From Lichenicoccus sp964246745 (GTDB taxonomy: Bacteria; Pseudomonadota; Alphaproteobacteria; Acetobacterales; Acetobacteraceae), in the NCBI GenBank assembly GCA_964246745.1, contig CAXTRK010000008.1, positions 42,387 through 106,386 of the forward strand: a stretch of 64,000 bases of DNA. Direction: 5' to 3'. How positions within the stretch are numbered: the stretch's first letter is position 1; each line of letters opens with the position of its first letter. A model generated the notes under the pieces. It searched no databases. It was not told where the DNA came from and saw nothing but the letters and a program-made list of their open reading frames with translations. Below are positions 1 through 8,322 of the stretch, piece after piece. Position numbers and translations under genes: made by a program.

Positions 1-639
1 GAACGCGGCAATCTCGACCATGCCGCCCTTGACCGGGTCAAGAGCACGGTCAAGGCCTTGATCAATGGTCTGCGCGACCACGAGGATCGTGAGCCCGCTC
101 CGTCAGGAGCCGACGATGGCACGGTGGCGCCTGCCGGGTCCGAACGCCCCCTGCCCCGCCGCGCGCCTCCCGCGAGCGTGCCGGACGGGACATTGCCGGA
201 GGCTTGGCTGGGATCCTCCGCCGTGCTCTGCATCGCCGGCAAGGGTCCGCTCGACGAGGCCGCCTCGGCGATGCTGGCGCAGTTGCTGCAAAAGCACGGC
301 ATCGGCGCCCGTCTGGTCGGCTACGGCGAGGTCTCGCGCGAAGGCATCGAGAGCTTGGCCATCGAAGGCGTGGCGATGGCGTGTGTTTCCTACCTCGATA
401 TCAGCGGCAGCCCGGCGCATCTGCGCTATCTGATCACACGGCTGCGGCGTCGCCTGCCGCCCGCGGCACCCATCCTGGTAGGCTTGTGGCCCGCCGAAGA
501 CGCGACCCTGACCAACAAGAACACCCAGGCGTCTCTCGGCGCGGATTATTTCACCAGCTCTCTCGATCAGGCGGTCTCATCCTGCGTCGAGGCAGCCACG
601 AAACCGTCTCGGCGGGATGATCGACGTTTTGTGGCCTGA
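1..639 (+). CDS. AI-2E family (PerM/UPF0118) transporter, C-terminal part only
   Basis: The reading frame is open from the first base, so this is the end of a longer gene that starts outside the window. The visible part begins with a segment of the type found after the last membrane helix of alphaproteobacterial AI-2E family permeases (NLDHAALDRVKSTV). A Pro/Arg-rich linker follows, then a soluble domain with PLDEAASAMLAQLL and LRYLITRLRRRLP. No membrane helix is present in the visible part; the permease domain would lie upstream. These proteins are proposed exporters or flux transporters of the inner membrane with uncertain substrates. Assignment rests on recalled resemblance of the C-terminal extension, so the family is likely but the function is not shown here. 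Confidence 0.6.
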   Translation, partial: ERGNLDHAALDRVKSTVKALINGLRDHEDREPAPSGADDGTVAPAGSERPLPRRAPPASVPDGTLPEAWLGSSAVLCIAGKGPLDEAASAMLAQLLQKHGIGARLVGYGEVSREGIESLAIEGVAMACVSYLDISGSPAHLRYLITRLRRRLPPAAPILVGLWPAEDATLTNKNTQASLGADYFTSSLDQAVSSCVEAATKPSRRDDRRFVA

Positions 640-745
640 CATCTGATCCCTTCGCCGTGCTCCCTGTAATCCCAGCTCCGAACAAAGAACGATCCGGTTG
701 AGTTCTCCGTTTGTAGTGTTTACATAGTTTGCTCTGGAGGGTGCC

Positions 746-994
746 ATGACAAAATCCGTGACAATCGCCGCGCGTGTCGATGAAGCGCTAGATGCCGAGC
801 TTGATCGGCTCGCACAGACCACAGGCCGCACCAAATCCGCCCTGATCAACGCCGCGATCCGCTCCTACGTGACCAGCGAGCGCCAGTTCATCGCCAAGGT
901 CGAAGCCGGGATCGCCGACTTCGAGGCAGGCCGGACCGTGGACTTTGAGACCGTGGTGGCCGCGGTTCGCCGGTCTATCCATCCCGCTTCGTGA
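746..994 (+). CDS. ParD/CopG-like ribbon-helix-helix antitoxin
   Basis: An 82-residue protein with an N-terminal ribbon-helix-helix fold: a beta-strand (KSVTIAARVDEAL) followed by two helices (LDRLAQTTGRTKSALINAAI). The C-terminal tail is acidic and probably wraps the toxin. In this family the antitoxin neutralises the partner toxin and represses its own promoter as a dimer. GGAGG lies 5 bases before the ATG. The next gene starts with GTG inside the stop region (GTGA overlap), as expected for a co-translated toxin-antitoxin pair. The 106 bases upstream are AT-richer than the surroundings and probably hold the autoregulated promoter. It could also be called a CopG-family regulator. Confidence 0.85.
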   Translation: MTKSVTIAARVDEALDAELDRLAQTTGRTKSALINAAIRSYVTSERQFIAKVEAGIADFEAGRTVDFETVVAAVRRSIHPAS

Positions 995-1299
995 TCCGAT
1001 TTTCCGCCGAGGCGGGCGCTGATCTCCGAGACATTGCAGACTGGATCAAGAACGACAACGGCGCCTCCGTGGCTAGCCGGGTGACGGAGGCAATTTTCGA
1101 GGCCATCCAACGCCTCGAACTGTTTCCCCAGCTCGGGCGGGCTGGCCGCGTTCAAAATACCCGCGAGCTGGGGATTGCCCGCTTGCCGTTCATTGTCGTG
1201 TATCAGCCATTGCCAAACGTCATTGCGATTTACCGCGTTATCCATATCGCGATGCAATGGCCGCCGCAGAACGAAGCCGGCTTCCCCATTTTCGAGTAG
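991..1299 (+). CDS. ParE/RelE superfamily toxin
   Basis: A 102-residue protein with the ParE-like pattern: helical N-terminus (AGADLRDIADWIKNDN), a central LFPQLGRAGRVQNTRELGI segment, then beta-strands LPFIVVYQPLPNVIAIYRVIH. ParE toxins typically poison DNA gyrase, whereas RelE relatives cut mRNA; the Gly-Arg/Arg-Glu-Leu pattern favours ParE. It starts at GTG overlapping the antitoxin stop by 4 bases, so translation is coupled. It ends 24 bases before the convergent end of era. The target is inferred from family only. The pair looks intact. Confidence 0.82.
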   Translation: MIRFSAEAGADLRDIADWIKNDNGASVASRVTEAIFEAIQRLELFPQLGRAGRVQNTRELGIARLPFIVVYQPLPNVIAIYRVIHIAMQWPPQNEAGFPIFE

Positions 1300-1323
1300 A
1301 TCCGGCCAGCGTCGTGCCGACGC

Positions 1324-2226
1324 TCACTCGTCGAGCCCGATCGCGCGCAGCCGGGCGCGCTCCTCATCCCAGCCGGCGCGCTCCTTGACGTTGAGGAACA
1401 GGTGGCATGGCCGCTCCAGCAATCCGGCGAGGCCATGCCGCGCACGCTCGCCGATCTGTCGGATGCGCGCGCCCTTCTCGCCGATCAGGATCGCCTTGTG
1501 GCTGGCGCGCGAGACATAGATCGTCGCCTCGATTCGCACCGAACCGTCCGCCTGCTCGGCGAAGCTCTCCGTCTCGACGGTCGCGGCATAGGGTACTTCC
1601 TGATGCGTCTGCAGGAAGATCTGCTCGCGCACCATCTCCGCCGCCAGCAGCCGGTCCGGCAAGTCGGTGAGGTCGTCCTCAGGATAGAGATAGGGCCCCT
1701 CCGGAAGGGCGGCCGCCACTCCGTCCAGCAGGTCGTCGAGCCCTTCGGCGGAGCGGGCGCTGACCATCAAGGTCCGCTCCACGCTGAGCAATCCGGTGAG
1801 TTCCGCCGCCAGCGGCAACAGCCGTGGACGCGGCACCAGATCGGTCTTGTTCAACACCAGCCAGACAGGACGGGCGCCTTGACGCAGCCTGGCCGCGATC
1901 TCGCGCACCCCCTCGGTGAGGCCGGCGCGCGAATCAACCAGAAGCAGCGTGAGGTCGGCGTCATCCGAGCCCGACCAGGCGGCGGCCACCATCGCCCGGT
2001 CCAGCTTGCGCTTGGGCTTGAAGATGCCGGGGGTGTCGACCAGCAGGATCTGGGCACGCGCGCCCTCATGTCCCGTGTCATGCATCAGGATGCCGATGAC
2101 ACGGAAGCGCGTGGTCTGCGCCTTCGGGCTCACGATCGACAGCTTGGCTCCGGCGAGCCGGTTCAGCAGCGTCGACTTGCCGGCATTCGGCGCGCCGACG
2201 ATGGCGACGAAGCCGCAACGCGTCAT
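1324..2226 (-). CDS. era: GTPase Era (30S ribosome assembly)
   Basis: A 300-residue protein. G1 is GAPNAGKST at 11-19, the switch region has QTTR, G3 is DTPG and G4 is NKTD. The C-terminus is a KH domain (VSRASHKAILIGEKGARIRQIG) that binds the 3' end of 16S rRNA. Era is an essential checkpoint for small-subunit maturation at the membrane. The ATG at 2226 overlaps the rnc stop as ATGA. A longer open frame reaches back to 2514, but those residues do not resemble Era and lie inside rnc. Length is typical. It ends the lepB-rnc-era cluster and converges on the parE end. Confidence 0.97.
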   Translation of the reverse strand: MTRCGFVAIVGAPNAGKSTLLNRLAGAKLSIVSPKAQTTRFRVIGILMHDTGHEGARAQILLVDTPGIFKPKRKLDRAMVAAAWSGSDDADLTLLLVDSRAGLTEGVREIAARLRQGARPVWLVLNKTDLVPRPRLLPLAAELTGLLSVERTLMVSARSAEGLDDLLDGVAAALPEGPYLYPEDDLTDLPDRLLAAEMVREQIFLQTHQEVPYAATVETESFAEQADGSVRIEATIYVSRASHKAILIGEKGARIRQIGERARHGLAGLLERPCHLFLNVKERAGWDEERARLRAIGLDE

Positions 2227-2987
2227 AGGCACCGCAATTGCGCCAGCAATTCGGCGGCGGCGAGGCTCTCCGCGGCACGTTTGTTCCCGGCGGCGCCGAA
2301 CCCGGTCTTGCCGCATGCCAGCACACGGATGACGAAGCGCGGCGCATGCGGCGGTCCGTCGGCGGAGTCCAGCGTATAGCCGGGCAGCGGCAGGCCGCGG
2401 GCGAGCAGCCATTCCTGCAGCTCGGTCTTGGGATCTTTCGGCGGCAGCGTCTGCGCCGTCATCGCCTTGGCCCACACTGCCCGAACGAAACGGCGCGGCG
2501 CCTCCAGGCCGCAATCAAGATACGCGGCCCCCAGCACGGCTTCGATCGCGTCAGCCAGCACGCTTGCAGCCCGATGCACCCCGGCCCGCGCTTCATGGGC
2601 GGCGACGTCGAGCGCCGCCCCGATGCCGACATCTTCGGCCATGCCCGCCAGCACCGGCCGGGAGACCAGATAAGCCAACCTGCGGCCGAGTTCGCCTTCC
2701 TGCTCTTGCGGAAAGCGCTCGATCAGCCATTCCGCGATCAGCAGTCCAAGCACCCGGTCGCCAATGAATTCAAGCCGCTCGTTGGAGCCGGCGCCGCTTC
2801 TCGCCTCGGTTCGCGAGCGCGTCACATTGGCGGCGGAGCGATGCGTCAGCGCCTCGCGCAGCAATTCCGGACGCGCGAACGGTCGCCCCAACAGAGACTC
2901 GATGTTGGCGCGCGCATCGCTCGAAGGCGGCGCCTCGGTCAACGCACCCAGTGCAGGAGGCGGCCCCAGCGGATCTCGACCGGCCAT
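2223..2987 (-). CDS. rnc: Ribonuclease III
   Basis: Double-strand-specific endoribonuclease for rRNA and mRNA processing. The signature NERLEFIGD is at about 69-77 and the second acidic cluster is at DAIEAVLGAAYLD. A C-terminal double-stranded RNA-binding domain follows (PKTELQEWLLARG through KRAAESLAAAELL). Two starts are possible. The ATG at 2987 gives 254 residues but overlaps lepB by 49 bases. A TTG at 2942 gives 239 residues, overlaps the lepB stop as TTGA and fits the family length better. The N-terminal Pro/Ala-rich extension has no family counterpart, so the TTG start is favoured. It lies between lepB and era, a common order in this class. Confidence 0.95.
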   Translation of the reverse strand: MAGRDPLGPPPALGALTEAPPSSDARANIESLLGRPFARPELLREALTHRSAANVTRSRTEARSGAGSNERLEFIGDRVLGLLIAEWLIERFPQEQEGELGRRLAYLVSRPVLAGMAEDVGIGAALDVAAHEARAGVHRAASVLADAIEAVLGAAYLDCGLEAPRRFVRAVWAKAMTAQTLPPKDPKTELQEWLLARGLPLPGYTLDSADGPPHAPRFVIRVLACGKTGFGAAGNKRAAESLAAAELLAQLRCL

Positions 2988-3745
2988 TCCCAGAATTCCC
3001 AGACAGGATAGCGTTGATCGATGGAAAAGAAGATGAACTCCGCCTCGCCGACCAGGTTCTGGATCGGCACATAGCCGAGATCATCCGGTTCGGTTCCCAT
3101 GAAGCGGCTGTCGGCGCTGTCGTCGCGGTTATCGCCCATGGCGAAAAAGTAGCCCTTCGGCACCACGTATTCAGGTGTGTTGTTGTAGGGACCTTCGCTG
3201 GTCAGCTTGAGGATCTTGTGCACGACCGGGGGGTGGCCGCCGCTGCCGGGCAAACTCTCGCGGTAGAGCAGGCCCTGCATGCGGTTGCCATTCTCATCGG
3301 TGGCCACGTAGTCGCCGAGCGGCGTGCGCGGCACCTCGCGTCCGTTGATGTAAAGCTGGCCGCCCTGCACCTGCACATGATCGCCGGGCAGGCCGACGAT
3401 GCGCTTGATGTAGTCGATCGAGGTATTCTGCGTGAAGCGGAACACCGCGACATCGCCGCGGTGCGGCTTGCGATAGAGGATACGTCCCTCGAACCAGTCG
3501 GGCGAGAACGGCAACGAATAACGCGAGTAGCCATATTCGTATTTGGCGACGAAAAGATAGTCGCCGACCAGCAGGGTCGGGATCATCGAGCCGGAGGGGA
3601 TGTTGAACGATTCGAACAGGAACGTTCGCACCAGCACCGCGATCAGGCCGGCATAGACCAGAGTGCGGAGCAGCTCCCAGGAGCTGGAACGGGTCTTTCT
3701 CGTATGCTCCGCGTTCTGGCGTTCCGTGGATTTGCCTGTGCTCAT
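2939..3745 (-). CDS. lepB: Signal peptidase I
   Basis: A 268-residue inner-membrane protease that removes signal peptides from exported proteins. One N-terminal membrane helix (LLRTLVYAGLIAVLVRTFLF) precedes the catalytic serine (SGSM, Ser53). The general-base lysine is in YIKRIVGLPGD, and the later conserved box is FFAMGDNRDDSADSR. The ATG at 3745 was chosen because the open frame upstream to 3892 is Arg-rich and unlike LepB. The gene sits between acpS and rnc on the same strand, and its stop overlaps the likely TTG start of rnc, so the downstream genes are probably co-translated. Confidence 0.96.
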   Translation of the reverse strand: MSTGKSTERQNAEHTRKTRSSSWELLRTLVYAGLIAVLVRTFLFESFNIPSGSMIPTLLVGDYLFVAKYEYGYSRYSLPFSPDWFEGRILYRKPHRGDVAVFRFTQNTSIDYIKRIVGLPGDHVQVQGGQLYINGREVPRTPLGDYVATDENGNRMQGLLYRESLPGSGGHPPVVHKILKLTSEGPYNNTPEYVVPKGYFFAMGDNRDDSADSRFMGTEPDDLGYVPIQNLVGEAEFIFFSIDQRYPVWEFWEWPVEIRWGRLLHWVR

Positions 3746-3854
3746 CGCCTCGCGCGTCCGGTCTCTGGTCCGGGTGCGGGGCCAGCGCCGAACCGGACGT
3801 GTGCCGCGGAAGCTCCGCGAGGAGGCCGGATCAAGCCGACCGCACGCGGAACTG

Positions 3855-4289
3855 TCAAGCGTCCGACGCTCCGGCCGCGTCGCCACGATCACGCACCGCC
3901 GAAATCATCACCTGGGCAAAGGCATAGGGCGGCTCGTCGGTGATGCTGACCAGCAGCGCGGGATGCATCCCCGTCGGCATGATCGCGCGCAGCCGCAGCA
4001 ACGCGCCACCGGTCAGCACCAGCGTGGGCTGGCCGCTGGGCAGGTTCACAACGCCCATGTCGGCGTGGAACACTCCGCTTGAAAACCCGGTTCCGAGCGC
4101 CTTGGCGCAGGCTTCCTTCGCCGCCCAGCGCTTCGCGTAGGTGGCCGGACGCAGCGCCTCGGTGCGGCGCTCGGCGCGGGCGCGCTCATGATCGGTGAAA
4201 ATCCGGGCGAGAAATCGATCGCCATGCGCCCGCATGACTTTCTCGATCCGCCTGATGTCGCACAGGTCGGTGCCAAGACCGATCATCAT
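3855..4289 (-). CDS. acpS: Holo-[acyl-carrier-protein] synthase
   Basis: Transfers 4'-phosphopantetheine from CoA to acyl carrier protein. The N-terminus MIGLGTDLCDIRRIE carries the Mg-binding Asp, and the second motif is KRWAAKEACAKALGTG with the Glu/Lys pair. At 144 residues it is slightly longer than usual because of a C-terminal tail (SAVRDRGDAAGASDA). Two adjacent ATGs (4289 and 4286) are possible. In many alphaproteobacteria pdxJ precedes acpS; here the upstream neighbour is rel, separated by a short tandem repeat, and pdxJ is not in the window. Confidence 0.94.
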   Translation of the reverse strand: MMIGLGTDLCDIRRIEKVMRAHGDRFLARIFTDHERARAERRTEALRPATYAKRWAAKEACAKALGTGFSSGVFHADMGVVNLPSGQPTLVLTGGALLRLRAIMPTGMHPALLVSITDEPPYAFAQVMISAVRDRGDAAGASDA

Positions 4290-4291
4290 CG

Positions 4292-4331
4292 GCTGGGCGT
4301 CACAGACTGGGCGTCACAGGCTGGGCATCAG
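4292..4331 (-). repeat. Triplicated 14-bp tandem repeat between rel and acpS
   Basis: Read on the plus strand, the unit GCTGGGCGTCACAG is followed by ACTGGGCGTCACAG and then a shortened copy GCTGGGCATCAG. The array fills the whole 38-base gap between the rel stop and the acpS ATG and includes the rel stop codon. It probably arose by slippage, and copy number would change the spacing between the two genes. No coding role is apparent. Confidence 0.75.
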
Positions 4332-6679
4332 GCGCGCGCGCGCTCCACCTGGGTAATTCCGCTCGCTCCACGCAGCCCGGCGATGACGCTGGAGAGATGA
4401 CGCAGGTCACGCACCTCGACATCCAGCAGGATCTCCATGAAATCGAGCTGACGGTTGACGATCTTGAGGTTTACCACGGTGCCCTCCTGCTTGGTGGCGG
4501 CATTGCTGAGCGTGGCCAGCATCGACGGCTCGTTGGCGGCGATCACGCTGATACGGCCGACATGGGTCTCACGCCCATCGGCCACCTTGACCGCCTCATA
4601 GTCCCAATCGACATCCATGAAACGCTCCGGGGTCGCGGCGAAGCTCTCAAGGGTTTGGCAGCCCGCCGTATGCACGGTGATGCCTTTGCCCTGGGCGACG
4701 ATGCCGACGATCTTGTCGCCAGGCAGTGGATGGCAGCAGCCGGCGAAATGTACCGCGATGCCGGAGCCGAGCCCGACCAGGGACAGGCCGCCTGAGCCGG
4801 GCGGCCGGCCTGCTTGGGGACGCGGCAAGGACGGGATCATGCGCGGCATCCGCGCGCCTTGGCGCAGCTCCGGGTAAGCCGCGTAGACCACATCCTTCGG
4901 GCCAAGGTTGCCGTTGCCCACGGCGACGTAGAGATCGTCCCGCGTCGCGCATTTGAGACCCTTCAGCGCGCCATCCAGCACCTTTTCCGAACCATCGACG
5001 CCTTCCTGGCGGAAGGCCTTCGCCAATGCCGCGCGGCCGGCGTCACGGTGGGTCTCACGCAGGGTTTGCGCCAGATGGCGGCGGATGCGCGCCCGCGCCT
5101 TGCCGGTAACGACGAAACGCTCCCAGGACGGCGACGGCGTGCCGCCGCGCGCGGTCATGATCTCGACCTGGTCGCCGTTCTGCAACTCGTGGCGCAGCGG
5201 CATCAGCCGGCCGTTGACCTTGGCGCCGACGCAGCCATCGCCGACCTGGCTGTGCACCGCATAGGCGAAATCGACCGGCGTCGCCCCACGTGGCAACTGG
5301 ATGAGCTGCCCCTTGGGCGTGAAGCAGAAGACCTGGTCCTGATAGAGTTCGAGCTTGGTGTTCTCGAGGAACTCGTCGGGCGCCGCCGAATTCTCGATGA
5401 TCTCCAGAAGGTCCTGCACCCAGCGCAGCCGGCGCAGCTTGCTGACCACCGAATTCACGCCGTCCCGCCGCCCGGGATCGTGACCTTCCGGCACTTCCTT
5501 GTACACCCAGTGCGAGGCGACGCCGTTCTCGGCGACATCGTGCATTTCAGGCGTGCGTATCTGCACCTCGATTTTCTGGTTGCGCGGCTCGCGCAGGGTG
5601 ACGCCGGTATGCAGGCTCTGGTAGCCGTTCGCTTTCGGTGTCGAGATATAGTCCTTGAAGCGGCCGGCGATGACCGGATAGGCGCCATGCACCGTGCCGA
5701 GGGCGACGTAGCAGGACTCCCGCGTGCGCACCAGCACGCGGAACGCCATGATATCGGAGAGCTGCTCGAAGGCGACATTGCGCTTCTGCATCTTCTCCCA
5801 GATCGAGAACGGCGACTTTTCCCGTCCGCTCACCTCGATCAGATCGACGCCGGCCTCGCGGCAGAGGCGCGACAGTTCGAGACGCACGTCCTCGATCACG
5901 TCGGCGCCCTGGCCGCGCAGATAGTTCAACCGCGCCTGTATGGTGGAGTTGGCTTCGGGATCGAGCTCGGCGAAGGAGCGGTTCTGCAGTTCCGTCTTGA
6001 CCTTGTTCATGCCGATGCGTCCGGCCAGGGGCGCATAGATGTCCATGGTCTCGCCGGCGATGCGTTGCCGGCGGTCGGCGCGTCGCACATGATGCAGCGT
6101 GCGCATGTTGTGCAGCCGGTCGGCAAGCTTGACGATGAGCACACGGATATCGCGGCTCATCGCGAGCACCAGCTTGCGGAAATTCTCGGCCTGCTTGGTG
6201 CGGTCGGACTGCAGTTCGAGCCGGGTGAGTTTCGTTACTCCGTCGACCAGGTCGGCGATGGTGCGGCCGAACTTCGCCAGCAGCGTGGCGTAGGTGACGC
6301 CGGTATCCTCGATGGTATCGTGCAACAACGCGGTGGCGATCGATGCCACATCCAGCCGAAAGCCCGCGAGGATTTCAGCCACCGCGAGCGGGTGCGTGAG
6401 ATACGGCTCGCCATTGTCGCGTTTTTGCGCGGCATGCGCTTCGGCGGCAAGCTCGAACGCACGTTCAAGCACTGATGTGTCAGCGTCGGGATCGTAGCTG
6501 AGAACGCGTCTGATCAGACCGCCGCACGCGAGGGGAGATGCGGGCCGAGCGACAAGCCCGGGCTCCGCTCGAAGCGCGGTGCCAACTGGAACGTCGGCCG
6601 CGACATCCGCGGCCGGCAGCTCGTGCGTGGCGCCGGCGCGGGCGCCATCGGGAGCGTGCACGACCGGGAGGCGGCCCAT
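4328..6679 (-). CDS. rel: Bifunctional (p)ppGpp synthetase/hydrolase, Rel/SpoT (RSH) family
   Basis: Makes and degrades the stringent-response alarmone (p)ppGpp. The N-terminal HD hydrolase domain contains ALLHDTIEDTG (about 118-127) and KLADRLHNMRTL, so hydrolase residues are present. The synthetase domain has FKDYISTPKANGYQSLHT and EVQIRT. A TGS domain (VFCFTPKGQLIQLP), a zinc-finger-like CCHPLPGD segment and a C-terminal ACT domain follow. Total 783 residues. The first ~50 are a Pro/Ala-rich extension, and the true start may be further in, near RRVLSYDPDAD. The gene is 7 bases after rpoZ, the usual alphaproteobacterial pairing. No second RSH is visible, in line with the single Rel of this class. 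Confidence 0.95.
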   Translation of the reverse strand: MGRLPVVHAPDGARAGATHELPAADVAADVPVGTALRAEPGLVARPASPLACGGLIRRVLSYDPDADTSVLERAFELAAEAHAAQKRDNGEPYLTHPLAVAEILAGFRLDVASIATALLHDTIEDTGVTYATLLAKFGRTIADLVDGVTKLTRLELQSDRTKQAENFRKLVLAMSRDIRVLIVKLADRLHNMRTLHHVRRADRRQRIAGETMDIYAPLAGRIGMNKVKTELQNRSFAELDPEANSTIQARLNYLRGQGADVIEDVRLELSRLCREAGVDLIEVSGREKSPFSIWEKMQKRNVAFEQLSDIMAFRVLVRTRESCYVALGTVHGAYPVIAGRFKDYISTPKANGYQSLHTGVTLREPRNQKIEVQIRTPEMHDVAENGVASHWVYKEVPEGHDPGRRDGVNSVVSKLRRLRWVQDLLEIIENSAAPDEFLENTKLELYQDQVFCFTPKGQLIQLPRGATPVDFAYAVHSQVGDGCVGAKVNGRLMPLRHELQNGDQVEIMTARGGTPSPSWERFVVTGKARARIRRHLAQTLRETHRDAGRAALAKAFRQEGVDGSEKVLDGALKGLKCATRDDLYVAVGNGNLGPKDVVYAAYPELRQGARMPRMIPSLPRPQAGRPPGSGGLSLVGLGSGIAVHFAGCCHPLPGDKIVGIVAQGKGITVHTAGCQTLESFAATPERFMDVDWDYEAVKVADGRETHVGRISVIAANEPSMLATLSNAATKQEGTVVNLKIVNRQLDFMEILLDVEVRDLRHLSSVIAGLRGASGITQVERARA

Positions 6680-6686
6680 GGCGGCG

Positions 6687-7085
6687 TTATCTTCGCACGC
6701 GGCCGCCGAGTTCCGCCTCGATCGCGGATTCCAGATCCTCGGCGGACAGCTCGGTCCCCAACGCGCCTGCCTCCTCCTCGGCCGAGATATCCTGCAGGCC
6801 GAAGATGTTCTGATCGGTCGGAATCAGGTCAAGCACCTCTTCGTCCGCGGGCTCCGGCTCCGGCGCGCGGGCGAGCGACTTCACCAGATCCTGGTGCAGT
6901 TCGCTGAGTGCCACGGTTTCGCCGGCAATCTCACGCAGCGCCACAACCGGGTTCTTGTCGTTGTCGCGATCAATGGTAAGCTGCTCGCCGCGGCTGAGAT
7001 TGCGCGCGCGTTGCGCGGCAAGCAGAACCAGCTCGAAGCGGTTGGGAACTTTCTCGACGCAATCTTCAACCGTGACGCGCGCCAT
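6687..7085 (-). CDS. rpoZ: RNA polymerase omega subunit
   Basis: Small subunit that helps assemble beta-prime and, in many bacteria, forms one ppGpp site. The N-terminus MARVTVEDCVEKVPNRFELVLLAAQRARNL is the diagnostic omega motif, with a later VVALREIAGETV. The protein has 132 residues; the acidic tail (AEEEAGALGTELSAEDLESAIE) is typical of alphaproteobacteria. It lies 7 bases ahead of the rel frame and 16 bases after folK, so the three genes are probably co-transcribed and couple the alarmone enzyme with its polymerase target. Confidence 0.96.
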   Translation of the reverse strand: MARVTVEDCVEKVPNRFELVLLAAQRARNLSRGEQLTIDRDNDKNPVVALREIAGETVALSELHQDLVKSLARAPEPEPADEEVLDLIPTDQNIFGLQDISAEEEAGALGTELSAEDLESAIEAELGGRVRR

Positions 7086-7101
7086 GCGGCAGACCTCGAC
7101 T

Positions 7102-7635
7102 TTATTTATAGACGACTGGCCAGTCTAGCGGCTGGCGTTCATCTCCGCAACCTTTGCGCATCGCGTCCAGCAGTTCCGAGATGGACCGCTGGCTGCTCGG
7201 ATGAACCCAGTCGGGTGCCACATCGCGCAGCGGCAGCAGCACAAAGGCGCGGTCCTGCACGCGCGGATGCGGCAGCACCGGATCGGGGGACGCCCGCATT
7301 GCCCCGTCGATATCGATGATGTCGAGATCAAGGGTGCGCGCCGCGTTGGCGACACTTCGCGTCCGCCCGGCCTGCCGCTCGAGCGCCTGCAGCGTGGCCA
7401 GCAGCACGGCTGGATCAGCGGCGCCGCTGAGGCGCACGACTCCGTTGGCGTAGTCAGGCTGCGACGAGGCCGGCACTGGCGCCGCGCGGTACCAGCGCGA
7501 CACGGCAACCGCGGTCAGCCCCGGCAGACAAGCGAGTTCGCGTGCCGCGCGCCGGCAGGTGTCGACCGGCCGCGTGCCCCATGGGCCCGGCAGGTTGGCG
7601 CCCACGGCGACCAGGATCATCGCGGCGTCGTCCAT
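7102..7635 (-). CDS. folK: 2-amino-4-hydroxy-6-hydroxymethyldihydropteridine pyrophosphokinase
   Basis: Transfers pyrophosphate from ATP to 6-hydroxymethyl-dihydropterin in folate synthesis. The N-terminus ILVAVGANLPGPWG and the HPPK motif run RTLDLDIIDIDG...LPHPRVQDRAFVLLPL, which supplies the Mg-binding aspartates and ATP-binding residues. The protein has 177 residues. A second ATG at 7620 (MILVAVGAN) may be the true start, since MDDAA precedes the first strand. It is the first gene of the folK-rpoZ-rel run and diverges from the NYN-domain gene, with 65 bases between the two start codons. Confidence 0.94.
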   Translation of the reverse strand: MDDAAMILVAVGANLPGPWGTRPVDTCRRAARELACLPGLTAVAVSRWYRAAPVPASSQPDYANGVVRLSGAADPAVLLATLQALERQAGRTRSVANAARTLDLDIIDIDGAMRASPDPVLPHPRVQDRAFVLLPLRDVAPDWVHPSSQRSISELLDAMRKGCGDERQPLDWPVVYK

Positions 7636-7700
7636 GCAACCTCCTGCTGCGCTCTCTCTTAATCAAACACCGCCACTATGCGCGTGACAGGATCAAGCCA

Positions 7701-8318
7701 ATGGATTTTCGAAGCCCAATGGATTTTCGGAGCGAGGACCGGGTTGGCCTGTTCATCGACGGCGCCAACCTCTACTCGGCCTCCCGCAATCTCGGCTTCG
7801 ACGTGGACTATCGCAACCTGCTTGCCTTCTTCCGGGCGCGCGGCAAGCTGCTGCGCGCCTATTATTACTCGGCGGTGCTGGACACCGAGGAATATTCCCC
7901 GCTCAAGCCGCTGACCGACTGGCTCGCCTATAACGGCTACACGCTTGTCACCAAGGCTGCCCGCGAGTTCACCGACCCGAGCGGACGGCGTCGGGTGAAA
8001 GGCAACATGGATATCGAAATCGCCGTGGACATGCTCGAGATTGCCGGCTGCATCGATCATGCGGTGCTGTTCAGCGGCGATTCCGATTTCCGCCGCCTGG
8101 TCGAGGCGGTGCAGCGGCAGGGCGTTCGCGTCTCGGTGATTTCCTCGATCCGCACCAGCCCGCCGATGGCGGGCGACGAGTTGCGCAGGCAGGCCGACCA
8201 GTTCATCGAACTTGCCGAGATCGCCCCGGAATTCACCCGCAGGCAGACCGAGCCGCGCGGCCGCACCGCACTGCGTCAGGCGTCGGCGGAACCCGTGGAC
8301 AGCAGCCACGTGCTCTGA
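7701..8318 (+). CDS. NYN domain (LabA/DUF88-like) putative ribonuclease
   Basis: A 205-residue PIN-like NYN domain: FIDGANLYSASRNLGF near the N-terminus, KGNMDIEIAVDMLE in the middle and AVLFSGDSDFRRLVEAVQRQG near the end. These supply the conserved aspartates of a metal-dependent RNase fold. In alphaproteobacteria this gene often sits near folK and rpoZ; a role in RNA turnover is inferred from the fold only. The first six codons are duplicated (MDFRSP then MDFRSE), giving two ATG starts 18 bases apart (7701 and 7719). The uracil-DNA glycosylase gene follows after 4 bases. Confidence 0.85.
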   Translation: MDFRSPMDFRSEDRVGLFIDGANLYSASRNLGFDVDYRNLLAFFRARGKLLRAYYYSAVLDTEEYSPLKPLTDWLAYNGYTLVTKAAREFTDPSGRRRVKGNMDIEIAVDMLEIAGCIDHAVLFSGDSDFRRLVEAVQRQGVRVSVISSIRTSPPMAGDELRRQADQFIELAEIAPEFTRRQTEPRGRTALRQASAEPVDSSHVL

Positions 8319-8322
8319 TCGC

